From: Oscillospiraceae bacterium
GTDB lineage: Bacteria; Bacillota; Clostridia; Oscillospirales; Oscillospiraceae
Assembly (NCBI GenBank): GCA_017378975.1
Contig: JAFNXT010000132.1
Coordinates: 1-27,256 of the forward strand
Direction of reading: 5' to 3'
Length of the DNA: 27,256 nt
Position numbers and translations under genes: made by a program. The notes under the pieces are model-generated. The model made no database searches and was not told the origin of the DNA. It saw only the letters and a program-made list of their open reading frames with translations. Every line of letters starts with the position of its first letter. Position 1 is the first letter of the stretch. This document shows positions 15,505 to 26,300 of this stretch, piece by piece.

Positions 15505-16368
15505 ATGAGCGCAAAGGTCTATTTCAGTCCGGTGATCACCCCGGATAAGGTGCTGGAGTTGTTCCGGATGGTGGGGAAGCCCCTGCCGGGCAAGGTGGCG
15601 ATCAAGCTCCATTCCGGCGAGAAGGGCAACCAGAATTTCCTGAAGCCGGAATTCTGGAAGCCGATCATCGACCATGTACAGGGTACGGTGGTAGAGTGTA
15701 ATACTGCTTACGCCGGTGAGCGGAACGAGACGGGCCGCCATGTGCGTCTTTTGGCGGACCATGGCTGGAGCCGGTATTTCCCTGTGGACCTTCTGGATGC
15801 GGAGGGGCCGGATCTGGAGCTGGCGATCCCTGACGGTAAGGTGATCAAAAAGAATTTCGTGGGCAAGGATATCGTCAGTTATGATTCCATGCTGGTGCTT
15901 TCCCATTTCAAGGGACATCCCATGGGTGGCTTCGGCGGTGCCCTGAAGCAACTGTCCATCGGTGTGGCTTCTTCCTTCGGCAAGGCCTACATCCATGGTG
16001 CCGGCGAGCCGGAGAAGATCTGGACGGCGGAACATGACCTGTTCCTGGAGTCCATGGCTGATGCTGCCGGGTCTGTGGTGGACTATTTCAAGGGGCAGAT
16101 CGTGTATATCAACGTGATGATGAACATGTCCGTGGATTGCGACTGCTGTGCGGTGGCGGAGGATCCCTGCATGGCTGACATCGGCATCCTTGCTTCCACC
16201 GACCCCATCGCCATCGATCAGGCCTGTGTGGATCTGGTCTACGCATCGACCGATCCGGGCAGAGATCATCTGGTGGAGCGGATCGAGACCCGTAACGGTA
16301 TCCATACCGTGGAGGCCGCCGCAGAGCTGGGGTATGGCACCAGAGAATATGAATTGATCCGTGTGTGA
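15505..16368 (+). CDS. DUF362 domain protein
   Basis: The 287-residue protein matches the DUF362 family from start to end: KVAIKLHSGEKGNQNFLKPE, VVECNTAYAGERNETGRH, LSHFKGHPMGGFGGALKQLS and ASTDPIAIDQACVDLVY are characteristic segments. Many DUF362 proteins carry a 4Fe-4S ferredoxin domain; this one does not. It does contain a compact cysteine group, C212, C214, C215 and C222 (VDCDCCAVAEDPC), that could bind a metal or cluster. The biochemical role is not established; links to redox enzymes have been proposed for the family. An AAGGAGG site is 7 bases before the ATG. The gene is monocistronic, with its own promoter and a terminator at 16375-16403, and is divergent from the ECF sigma gene. Confidence 0.88.
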   Translation: MSAKVYFSPVITPDKVLELFRMVGKPLPGKVAIKLHSGEKGNQNFLKPEFWKPIIDHVQGTVVECNTAYAGERNETGRHVRLLADHGWSRYFPVDLLDAEGPDLELAIPDGKVIKKNFVGKDIVSYDSMLVLSHFKGHPMGGFGGALKQLSIGVASSFGKAYIHGAGEPEKIWTAEHDLFLESMADAAGSVVDYFKGQIVYINVMMNMSVDCDCCAVAEDPCMADIGILASTDPIAIDQACVDLVYASTDPGRDHLVERIETRNGIHTVEAAAELGYGTREYELIRV

Positions 16369-16374
16369 TCTTGG

Positions 16375-16403
16375 GGAGGGACTTTGGTCCCTCCTTATTT
16401 TTT
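16375..16403 (+). terminator. Terminator of the DUF362 gene
   Basis: GGAGGGAC (16375-16382) pairs with GTCCCTCC (16387-16394) across a four-base loop, followed by TTATTTTTT. This is a classic Rho-independent terminator seven bases past the stop. Confidence 0.92.
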
Positions 16404-16416
16404 CCGATTCCTGATT

Positions 16417-16444
16417 CCGACTGTAAATACAGTCGGTATTTTTT
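16417..16444 (+). terminator. Second hairpin with T run, upstream of spoIIAA
   Basis: CCGACTGTA (16417-16425) pairs perfectly with TACAGTCGG (16428-16436), followed by TATTTTTT. It lies 22 bases after the first terminator and 37 bases before the spoIIAA start, so it can act as a back-up terminator. The following TATACT (16444-16449) could be a -10 box for the spoIIA operon, but no convincing -35 and no sigma-H type AGGA/GAAT motif is visible. Confidence 0.7.
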
Positions 16445-16481
16445 ATACTATCGTTGCAATTTTTGAAGGAGGCAGCAGATC

Positions 16482-16799
16482 ATGCAATTTACGAGTTTCC
16501 TGCAGGACGGTCATTTGACTGTGGCCCTTACCGGAGAGATCGATCACCATTGTGCCAAACGGTATATCCAGTCTATCGCGGCTAAGATCGAGGCCTATAC
16601 GCCGCTGGTGTGTGTGTTGGATTTCGGGGAGGTCAGCTTCGTGGATTCCTCAGGGATCGCGGTGGTGATCAATGCTCTGCGTTGCATGGCGCAGATCGAG
16701 GGGACCCTGATGCTCACAGGTCTGGCGGAACAGCCGATGAAGGTGTTCCGGGCATCCGGGGTGGACAAATTAGTGAAGATCAAGGAGGCGGTATCATGA
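16482..16799 (+). CDS. spoIIAA: Anti-sigma F factor antagonist SpoIIAA
   Basis: The 105-residue STAS-domain protein is the anti-anti-sigma factor of the sigma-F switch in sporulation. Unphosphorylated SpoIIAA binds SpoIIAB and frees sigma-F in the forespore. The sequence FVDSSGIAVVINAL carries the phosphorylation site, S57, equivalent to Ser58 of Bacillus subtilis. Length is slightly short of the usual 115-117 residues. GGAGG precedes the ATG by about 9 bases. It is the first gene of the operon and overlaps spoIIAB by four bases (ATGA). Confidence 0.96.
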   Translation: MQFTSFLQDGHLTVALTGEIDHHCAKRYIQSIAAKIEAYTPLVCVLDFGEVSFVDSSGIAVVINALRCMAQIEGTLMLTGLAEQPMKVFRASGVDKLVKIKEAVS

Positions 16800-17227
16800 A
16801 ATTCGAGAACCATATGACGCTGGAATTCCCCAGTAAGTCCAGCAATGAAGCCTTCGCCCGTTCGGCGGTGGCCTGCTTCGCGGCTCAACTGGATCCCACC
16901 ATGGAGGAGCTGGGGGATATCCGGACAGCGGTATCTGAGGCGGTGACCAACTGCATCGTCCATGCTTATCCAGACCAGCTGGGGATCGTGACGGTCCGTT
17001 GCAGGATCCTGAAGGGGCAGACCCTGGATATCGTGGTGAAGGACAAGGGTGTGGGGATCGGAGATATCGAACAGGCCCGGCGGCCTATGTTCACCACCGG
17101 GGGGACGGACCGCAGTGGTATGGGGTTCACGATCATGGAGAGCTTCATGACGGCGCTGGATATCACCTCGGAGCCGGGGAAGGGGACCACGGTACATATG
17201 CGTCGTAAGCTCCAGCGCAGGAAATGA
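16796..17227 (+). CDS. spoIIAB: Anti-sigma F factor / serine kinase SpoIIAB
   Basis: The 143-residue GHKL-type ATPase holds sigma-F inactive and phosphorylates SpoIIAA. The N box is DIRTAVSEAVTNCIVHAYPD with E48 and N52, the G1 box VKDKGVGIGDIEQA, and the G2 region TDRSGMGFTIME. The start at 16796 is within an ATGA overlap with spoIIAA and has AAGGAGG 7 bases upstream. Length matches the family. Its stop overlaps the sigF start by four bases, so all three proteins are probably made in coupled amounts. Confidence 0.97.
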   Translation: MKFENHMTLEFPSKSSNEAFARSAVACFAAQLDPTMEELGDIRTAVSEAVTNCIVHAYPDQLGIVTVRCRILKGQTLDIVVKDKGVGIGDIEQARRPMFTTGGTDRSGMGFTIMESFMTALDITSEPGKGTTVHMRRKLQRRK

Positions 17228-17940
17228 GTCGGACGGAAGAACTGATCCGGGCGGCCCAGTCCGGTGACAGGAAGGCAGGGGAGACCCTGATCCTGGAGAA
17301 TTCCGGGCTGATCTGGTCTGTGGCAAAACGTTTCGTGGGACGTGGCACGGAAACGGAAGATCTGTATCAGCTGGGGTGTTTGGGCTTTTTGAAAGCGGTG
17401 GAGGGGTTCGATCTTTCCTTCGGGACACAGTTCTCTACCTATGCCGTACCGAAGATCGCGGGGGAGATCCGCAGGTTCCTCCGGGATGACGGGGCAGTGA
17501 AGGTATCGAGGACCCTGAAAGAACAGGCCGCCACGGTCAAGTCCATGAGGGTCCGGCTGTTGGGGGCGTTGGGGAGAGAACCCACATTACAGGAGATCTC
17601 CAGACAAACGGGACTGACGCCGGAACAGATCGCCGAAGCGGAGACCGCGACAGCGGCGGTGGGATCTCTGGACCGTCCCGTGGGTGAGGAAGGGTTCTGC
17701 CTTGAAATGGTCCTGACCGGTGAGGATCCTGAGGAGTCGATGCTGGAGAAGATCGCGCTCCGGCAGGCGATCGGACAGTTGCCGGAACGGGAACGGATGG
17801 TGGTGACCCTTCGTTATTTCCATGATCTGACACAGGAACGGACCGCGAAGGTCCTGGGTGTCAGTCAGGTGCAGGTGTCGAGGATTGAAAAGAAGGCAGT
17901 AGGGCTCCTTCGTGACCTGATGAAAAGCGGCTGGACATGA
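17224..17940 (+). CDS. sigF: Forespore RNA polymerase sigma factor SigF
   Basis: The 238-residue sigma factor has region 2 (LIWSVAKRFVGRGTETEDLY, LGCLGFLKAVEGFD, GTQFSTYAVPKIAGEIRRFL), region 3 (RTLKEQAATVKSMRVRLL and the following helices) and region 4 (QLPERERMVVTLRYFHDLTQ with the helix VLGVSQVQVSRIEKKA). Its position directly after spoIIAA and spoIIAB identifies it as sigma-F, which directs early forespore transcription after asymmetric division, rather than sigma-G. A strong terminator follows at 17990-18020; the spoVA genes that follow sigF in some relatives are absent here. Confidence 0.97.
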   Translation: MSRTEELIRAAQSGDRKAGETLILENSGLIWSVAKRFVGRGTETEDLYQLGCLGFLKAVEGFDLSFGTQFSTYAVPKIAGEIRRFLRDDGAVKVSRTLKEQAATVKSMRVRLLGALGREPTLQEISRQTGLTPEQIAEAETATAAVGSLDRPVGEEGFCLEMVLTGEDPEESMLEKIALRQAIGQLPERERMVVTLRYFHDLTQERTAKVLGVSQVQVSRIEKKAVGLLRDLMKSGWT

Positions 17941-17989
17941 AAGCGACACAGGAAGAAGACGGGCTCCGGCCTGATATGGATAAGGATCA

Positions 17990-18030
17990 TTTGGACCCAC
18001 CGGGATGCGGTGGGTCCAAATTCGTTCTTT
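17990..18030 (+). terminator. Terminator of the spoIIA-sigF operon
   Basis: TTTGGACCCACC (17990-18001) pairs perfectly with GGTGGGTCCAAA (18009-18020) around a 7-base loop, followed by TTCGTTCTTT. It lies 50 bases past the sigF stop and just before the pcrA promoter. Confidence 0.88.
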
Positions 18031-18056
18031 ACCTTTTGCGGTCTGTGATGTAAAAT
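18028..18056 (+). promoter_or_regulatory. Probable sigma-A promoter of the pcrA-yunB-ligA cluster
   Basis: TTTACC (18028-18033), a 17-base spacer and TAAAAT (18051-18056) lie 20 bases before the first pcrA ATG. The -35 is only a 4 of 6 match. Confidence 0.5.
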
Positions 18057-18075
18057 AGGGTATCATATCGAATGG

Positions 18076-20460
18076 ATGGAAATAGCTATGACAAGTGATA
18101 TCACGAAGAGCTTCCTTGAGGCCAGAAGAAGATATATCGAAGGGCAGTTCGTTCAGCTCAACCCGATGCAGCGGCAGGCGGTCATGACCACGCAGGGCCC
18201 CTTGCTGTTGTTGGCCGGTGCGGGAAGCGGAAAGACTACCGTTCTGATCAACCGGATCGCGAATCTGATCCGATTCGGCGCAGGAAGCGATTCCAATCTG
18301 GTGCCGGATACTGTGACAGAAGAGGATGTCCGGTTCCTCACAGCTTTGGCGGAGCCCATCAGTGATACGGATCGTGCCCGTGCCGACTGGCTCTGTGCTG
18401 TGGAGCCGGCGGCGCCGTGGAGCATCATCGCGATCACCTTCACCAATAAAGCCGCCAATGAGCTGAAAGAACGGCTGGCAAGGCTCCTTGACGGACAGGG
18501 ACAGGATGTGTGGGCCATGACTTTCCATTCCGCCTGTTGCAGGATCCTTCGCCGGAACATCGACCGGTTGGGATATTCCAGCCATTTCACGATCTATGAT
18601 GCCTCTGATTCGGAGCGCCTGATCAAGGATATCCTGAAGGAGATGGGACTCGACGATAAGACCTTCCCTCCGAAATATGTGTTGGGGGCGATCAGTCGGG
18701 AAAAAGATAAGTATCAGACCCCGGAACGGATGCTCGAACGGGCAGAGGGGGTCAATGACCTCCGGGCGATCCAGATAGCGAAGGCCTTCAAAACATATCA
18801 GAAACGACTGAAGGACAATGACGCGCTGGATTTCGATGATATCATTTTCCTGACGGTGAAGCTTTTGCAGGAGCATGAGGATATCAGGACCTATTATCAA
18901 CGTAAATTTCGGTACGTTTTGGTGGACGAGTATCAGGATACCAACCATTTGCAGTATCTTCTCACCAGCTTGCTGGCCGGGGGATATGAGAATATTTGCG
19001 TGGTCGGTGACGACGACCAGAGCATCTACCGGTTCCGTGGTGCCACCATCGAGAACATCCTGGATTTCGAGAAGCAGTATAAGGGCAGTCGGGTGATCCG
19101 TTTGGAGCAGAATTACCGCTCCACCCAAGCGATCCTCAACGCGGCTAATTCTGTGATCGCCCACAATCTTGGGCGGAAGGGGAAGCGGCTGTGGACCTCC
19201 AACGGCACAGGAGATCCCGTGGTGATCTATGAGGCGGCGGATCAGGATGGGGAAGCGAATTTCGTCGCAGGACAGATCCTGGCCAGGTCCAGAGGCGGTC
19301 GTTTCTCGGACAACGCGATCCTCTACCGCACCAATGCCCAGTCCAACGCGCTGGAATATGCCCTGAAGCGTAACGGCATCCCCTACAAGGTGATCGGTGG
19401 TACCCGGTTCTTTGACCGGGCGGAAGTGAAGGATATGCTCAGCTATCTTTGCGTGATCAATAACCGGGCGGATGATCTTCGGCTGAAGAGGATCATCAAT
19501 GACCCTCCCAGAGGGTTGGGTCCCAAGACCATCGATACGGCAGAGCGGCTGGCGCAGGCGGAGGGGATACCTCTTTACAATGTGGTCAGTGATCCTTACT
19601 CCTACGGTCCGCTGGAGAAGTCTGCGGCGAAGCTCATGAAGTTCACCGTGATGATCGAGGAGCTGGCGCAGATGCTGGAGGATGGTATGGAGCTGCCTGA
19701 GTTCTATGACAAGGTCATGGAGATGACCGGGTATGCCGCTATGCTGGAATTGAAACCCACGGATGAGAACATCACCCGTTTGGAGAATATCAAGGAGCTC
19801 CGGTCCAGTATCCGCTCTTATGTGGAAAATGCGGAGGACCCTTCTCTGGCAGGGTTTCTGGAAGAGATCGCCCTTTATACGGATCTGGAGCAGTACAACG
19901 AAGGGGACGATGCTGTGGTCATGATGACCATGCATTCTGCCAAGGGCTTGGAGTTCCCTCATGTGTATCTGGTTGGTTTCGAGGATGGCTTGTTCCCCGG
20001 GATGCGTGCCATCGGTGAGCATGATGAGATGGAGGAGGAGCGGCGTCTTTGCTATGTTGCGATCACCCGAGCCAAAGAGACCCTGACCATCTGTCACGCC
20101 AAACAGCGGATGCTTTACGGACGTACCAACGGTGCGTTGGCTTCCCGGTTCCTTCGGGAGATCCCGGAGGACTGTACCGTCCATAAGGGAGGCTTCCAGC
20201 GGTCGGTCGCGCCCCAACGTCCGGCCCAGAGGATGCCTGTCCGTTCTGTACTTGGAGAACGGAGCCAGAAGCCTGCACAGCCTGCCAGCTATTTGAAGCT
20301 GTCCAAGGGGGATATGGTCCAGCATACTGCCTTCGGGACCGGCATGGTGCTGTCAGTACTGGAGATGAGCGGAGATGCTTTGCTGGAGATCGCCTTCGAT
20401 CAGGTGGGCACCAAGAAACTCATGGCAAGGACGGCTTCGGCCCATATGAAAAAGTTGTGA
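18076..20460 (+). CDS. pcrA: ATP-dependent DNA helicase PcrA (UvrD/Rep family)
   Basis: The 794-residue superfamily 1 helicase unwinds DNA 3' to 5' in repair and plasmid or replication-fork processing. Motifs seen in order are LNPMQRQAV (Q motif), Walker A AGAGSGKTT (about 47-55), ITFTNKAANEL, VDEYQDTNHLQY (Walker B), VVGDDDQSIYRFRGA, LEQNYRST, MTMHSAKGLEF and YVAITRAKE. The C-terminus (LSKGDMVQHTAFGTGMVLSV) is the PcrA tudor-like tail that binds RNA polymerase. An extra stretch of about 40 residues (about 67-110) sits between motifs I and Ia relative to Bacillus PcrA. The start is uncertain: ATG at 18076 and ATG at 18088 both lack a good ribosome site. It heads a cluster with yunB and ligA. 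Confidence 0.95.
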   Translation: MEIAMTSDITKSFLEARRRYIEGQFVQLNPMQRQAVMTTQGPLLLLAGAGSGKTTVLINRIANLIRFGAGSDSNLVPDTVTEEDVRFLTALAEPISDTDRARADWLCAVEPAAPWSIIAITFTNKAANELKERLARLLDGQGQDVWAMTFHSACCRILRRNIDRLGYSSHFTIYDASDSERLIKDILKEMGLDDKTFPPKYVLGAISREKDKYQTPERMLERAEGVNDLRAIQIAKAFKTYQKRLKDNDALDFDDIIFLTVKLLQEHEDIRTYYQRKFRYVLVDEYQDTNHLQYLLTSLLAGGYENICVVGDDDQSIYRFRGATIENILDFEKQYKGSRVIRLEQNYRSTQAILNAANSVIAHNLGRKGKRLWTSNGTGDPVVIYEAADQDGEANFVAGQILARSRGGRFSDNAILYRTNAQSNALEYALKRNGIPYKVIGGTRFFDRAEVKDMLSYLCVINNRADDLRLKRIINDPPRGLGPKTIDTAERLAQAEGIPLYNVVSDPYSYGPLEKSAAKLMKFTVMIEELAQMLEDGMELPEFYDKVMEMTGYAAMLELKPTDENITRLENIKELRSSIRSYVENAEDPSLAGFLEEIALYTDLEQYNEGDDAVVMMTMHSAKGLEFPHVYLVGFEDGLFPGMRAIGEHDEMEEERRLCYVAITRAKETLTICHAKQRMLYGRTNGALASRFLREIPEDCTVHKGGFQRSVAPQRPAQRMPVRSVLGERSQKPAQPASYLKLSKGDMVQHTAFGTGMVLSVLEMSGDALLEIAFDQVGTKKLMARTASAHMKKL

Positions 20461-20505
20461 TATCATCATCCACCGCTTCATATGCTCCTATGAGAGGGGG
20501 GCGTT

Positions 20506-23098
<2,593 letters not shown>

Positions 23099-23105
23099 AC
23101 GAAAC

Positions 23106-23142
23106 AAACCGATGCGGATCATAACGCATCGGTTTTGTTTTT
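23106..23142 (+). terminator. Terminator of ligA
   Basis: AAACCGATGCG (23106-23116) pairs with CGCATCGGTTT (23125-23135) over an 8-base loop, followed by TGTTTTT. It lies 7 bases past the ligA stop. Confidence 0.9.
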
Positions 23143-23187
23143 GCGGTCTGTTCGTTCGAAATAGACGATCGTACGCTGATTGCTGTC

Positions 23188-23231
23188 GAGTCGGGACATA
23201 TCACTAAGTGAGTCGGGACATATCACTAAGT
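23188..23231 (+). repeat. Two tandem 22-bp direct repeats with internal dyads
   Basis: A 22-bp unit starting GAGTCGGGACATATCAC and ending TAAGT occurs twice without gap or mismatch (23188-23209 and 23210-23231). Each copy, with the two bases after it, contains the dyad TCACT-A-AGTGA (centres 23206 and 23228). The pair ends 5 bases before the -35 box of the secreted protein gene. It may be a pair of operators or a remnant of a mobile-element end; there is no transposase in the window. Confidence 0.9.
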
Positions 23232-23236
23232 GATGC

Positions 23237-23265
23237 TTGATTTTGAAGGGGATCTGTTGTATGAT
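23237..23265 (+). promoter_or_regulatory. Sigma-A promoter of the secreted multidomain protein gene
   Basis: TTGATT (23237-23242), a 17-base spacer and TATGAT (23260-23265) lie 60 bases before the start codon. Transcription would start near 23272, placing the two repeat dyads at about -44 and -66. Confidence 0.75.
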
Positions 23266-23325
23266 TTGTATGGGATGGAAGGATGGATCCTATGCCATCA
23301 CGATCGTCAATAGGAGGTCAATGAT

Positions 23326-26300
23326 ATGCGGATAAGTGGTAGACGTGTCTGGTCGATGATCCTGGTCATCTGTCTGGTGCTCAGCATGATCCCTGCTTTC
23401 GTTTCTCAGACGGAAGTGGAAGCTGAAGCTGTGTCGGGGCTGAGTTCTCTGACCTGTTCCAGCTTTATCTCCAATAGTGCCCGTCAAAACTATATCGATG
23501 TGATGATGAGGTATTATATCGACAGCAACAGCACGCTCCAGTCTCAGCTGAACAACGGCAATGTGGTCGTGTTCATGTTCGAAGGCGGTTCTGACTATTA
23601 TGACACCTATCCCTATGTGGATGGCTACGGTCAGACCCGTATGCAGGCGGTGTGTATCGTTGTGAAGCTCAATTCCAGCGGTAATGCTTCCATCGTATTC
23701 TACAGCGAGAAATGCTGCTCCATCCCGGATGATGCTAACTATGTCACCGTGGGCAATGAGTATAACAGCTCTACCACCATCCTGGACGGTATCTACAAGA
23801 TGAGTACCGTTGATCACAACGGCAATTATGCGGCCCATACCACCAGCTGTTCCAATGGCTGGTATACCCCGTATTCCGGCTCTACCGGCTATGCCGGCGG
23901 ATGTAACGGTATCAATATCCACACCCGTGGTGTCAACTATGCCCTTTCTTATGGCGGTAACTCCATGGGCTGTCAGCTGATCGGGTACGGTGCCAACAGC
24001 AGTAACGAGTATAATACCTTTATGAAGACCGTCGTTGGTATCTCCTTCAACGCCTATGACGGAACTCAGCGTACTTACGGTTACGGCTCTCATCCCGGTT
24101 ACTACACCAACACCGGTTACTACGTGGTAGACCGTCAGTTGGGTCTGACTGACCCCAGCGGTACGGACTACGGCTCCGGCTCCTTGACCGCTCTTTATAC
24201 CAAGGGCGATTTGGACGGTATCACCAGCTTCTCCACCAAGGCCAGAGCCAATGCGGATTTCGACTATTCTTCCAAGTGCACCTACTATCCAGCTCACTGC
24301 AAGATCCGCACTACTGACTCGGCAACTGTGGTGAATACTCAGCCCTGCAGTATCGATAGTGATCCCGACAGTGTCACCATCGAGACTGTGCCTTCCGGCA
24401 AGGTCTATACTGCCACCGGTCTGTTCAAGAACACCTACGGCAACCTGTGGTACCGCGTCACCGCCTCCGGCGGTAAGACCGGCTATATCTACGGCGGTGA
24501 CGCTGAATATGTGGAGCAGATCACTTCTGACATCGGCATCACGGACTATGATGTTCCCCATGGTCATGTCAGCGGTCAGGTGTTCTATGTCAACGGCAAG
24601 ATCGCGTCCAAGTATAACCGGATCGATACTGCGGCGGTATGGATCTATGATGGCTTCGGCACCTCAGGCAATGCCATCACCGGCTATTCCGATAATGTGG
24701 GTAGCTTCTCCTACAGGCTGGATAACAGCGCCATCGACTATAATACAGCCTTTGATCAGGTGGGGGTAGGCGACCACACCTATGAGATCAGTTGTACATA
24801 CACCAACTATTATGCAGAGGGCGCCACCACCCTCAAGTCTAACACGGGCACGATCCGGCTTGTGGAGGAGTACTTCGTGGTCGTTTCCCAAAGCGTGGAT
24901 CAGACTACCTGTTCTCATAACTTCGCTACGACAGACATCGTCAAGGGCAGTTGTACGGATCCCGGTGTTGCGGTCCAGTCCTGCTCCAAGTGCGGTCTGG
25001 TCAAGGAAGTCGCCAACGGTGGCGACGGTCACAGCTACGGTGGCTGGACCACGGTGAAGGCGACCTGTACGGCGGACGGTCACCAGAAGCGGACCTGCTC
25101 CGCCTGCGGCAATGTGGAAATGGTCACACTGCCGGCTACCGGTCATAAGTATCATGCAGTCAAGACCGATGCGACTTGCTCCTCCTATGCAAAGTACACC
25201 ATGACCTGTACCGGTTGTGGCGACAACTACATCATGACCGCAGATGAGATGGCATCTCAGTGGCTCGATGAGATCCCGTCCGGAATGGATGCCAGTCTGT
25301 TCGATACCAGAACGCAGTATCGGTACTCTGACTATCAGACCCAGACTTCCTATGCGACCAGTCTTGCGGGGTATACGCTAAAGTCCAGCGAATGGGTGCA
25401 GAGTGGTACCGGTTCTGTCAAGTATGTCCCCAGTTGGCCTGCCGGCTTCGATACCGGAAGTTCCATCTACAGCCAGTATAACAAGTCCAAGGTCACTTCT
25501 ACAGAGACTGACACCACCAAAACGGTGACTGGTCCGGATGGGCACGTGGGATATCTGTACTATCACTGGTGCAGCAGCTCTGATGCCAACGGATACTCCT
25601 ACGCCAACAAGAGCAGTACCCATACGATCTTCCATGCATATTACGATACCACGGATCCTGGGAATTACACCTGCGATCACAGCGATATGAGCTATAAGAC
25701 CTCCAATTCCGCTTGCCCGAACCATTACTCCAACTGGTTCTTTGTGACGGAGGTATATCAGCAGGACTACACTTCTTATAAAAAACTGTTCACCTATGAG
25801 CGTTGGACGGACTGGTCCGATTGGAGCACCAATGTTGCAACGGCCTCCGGGACCCGCAAGGTGGAGACCCGGACCCAGTACAAGCTGAAGGATGCGACCA
25901 TGGGTGATCATACATGGACGAACGGTACTTGCTCCTCCTGCGGTACGGTTTGTTCTCATGATTTTGTTGATGGCTTCTGCACCCAGTGCGGCATGGCGGA
26001 GCCCATCAAGGACTACTATCTCTTCGGCTTCATCAACGGCGCCAACTACGCCTGTGAGGAAGATGCCGACAACATGGGGCAGTACAAGTTCGTCGATGGC
26101 AAGCTGGTAGCCACCTTCTCTCAGGTCAGCTACGTTGCTGTCAAGACGGGCGGCAACTACAAGTGGTACATGACCGAAGGTTATCAGGGGGATGCCACTT
26201 CCGTGACCCTCCATGAGACCGGTACCATCGGGAACGCCGACAAGCTTCGTGTCCCCAGAGGCCGGGAGATCACCTTCACCCTGAAGGTCAATGACGACGG

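Noticed and set aside
16610..16795. Upstream extension of the spoIIAB frame to 16610
   Set aside because: It lies inside spoIIAA in another frame; the ATG at 16796 has the ribosome site and gives the normal family length.
17937..18056. 39-codon open frame overlapping the sigF stop as ATGA
   Set aside because: The overlap looks like coupling, but the frame runs through the sigF terminator hairpin into the pcrA promoter, has no ribosome site of its own kind and no recognisable product.
17587..20325. 912-codon open frame on the minus strand opposite pcrA
   Set aside because: It is antisense to a gene with all helicase motifs, has no ribosome site or recognisable domain, and its composition (rich in His, Arg, Ile, Leu) is that of an antisense shadow produced by the codon bias.
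23188..23231. CRISPR array
   Set aside because: Only two 22-bp units directly abutting, with no spacers and no cas genes nearby.
23150..23236. Complete insertion sequence
   Set aside because: The repeats could recall an IS21-type end, but there is no transposase, no second end and no target duplication in the window.
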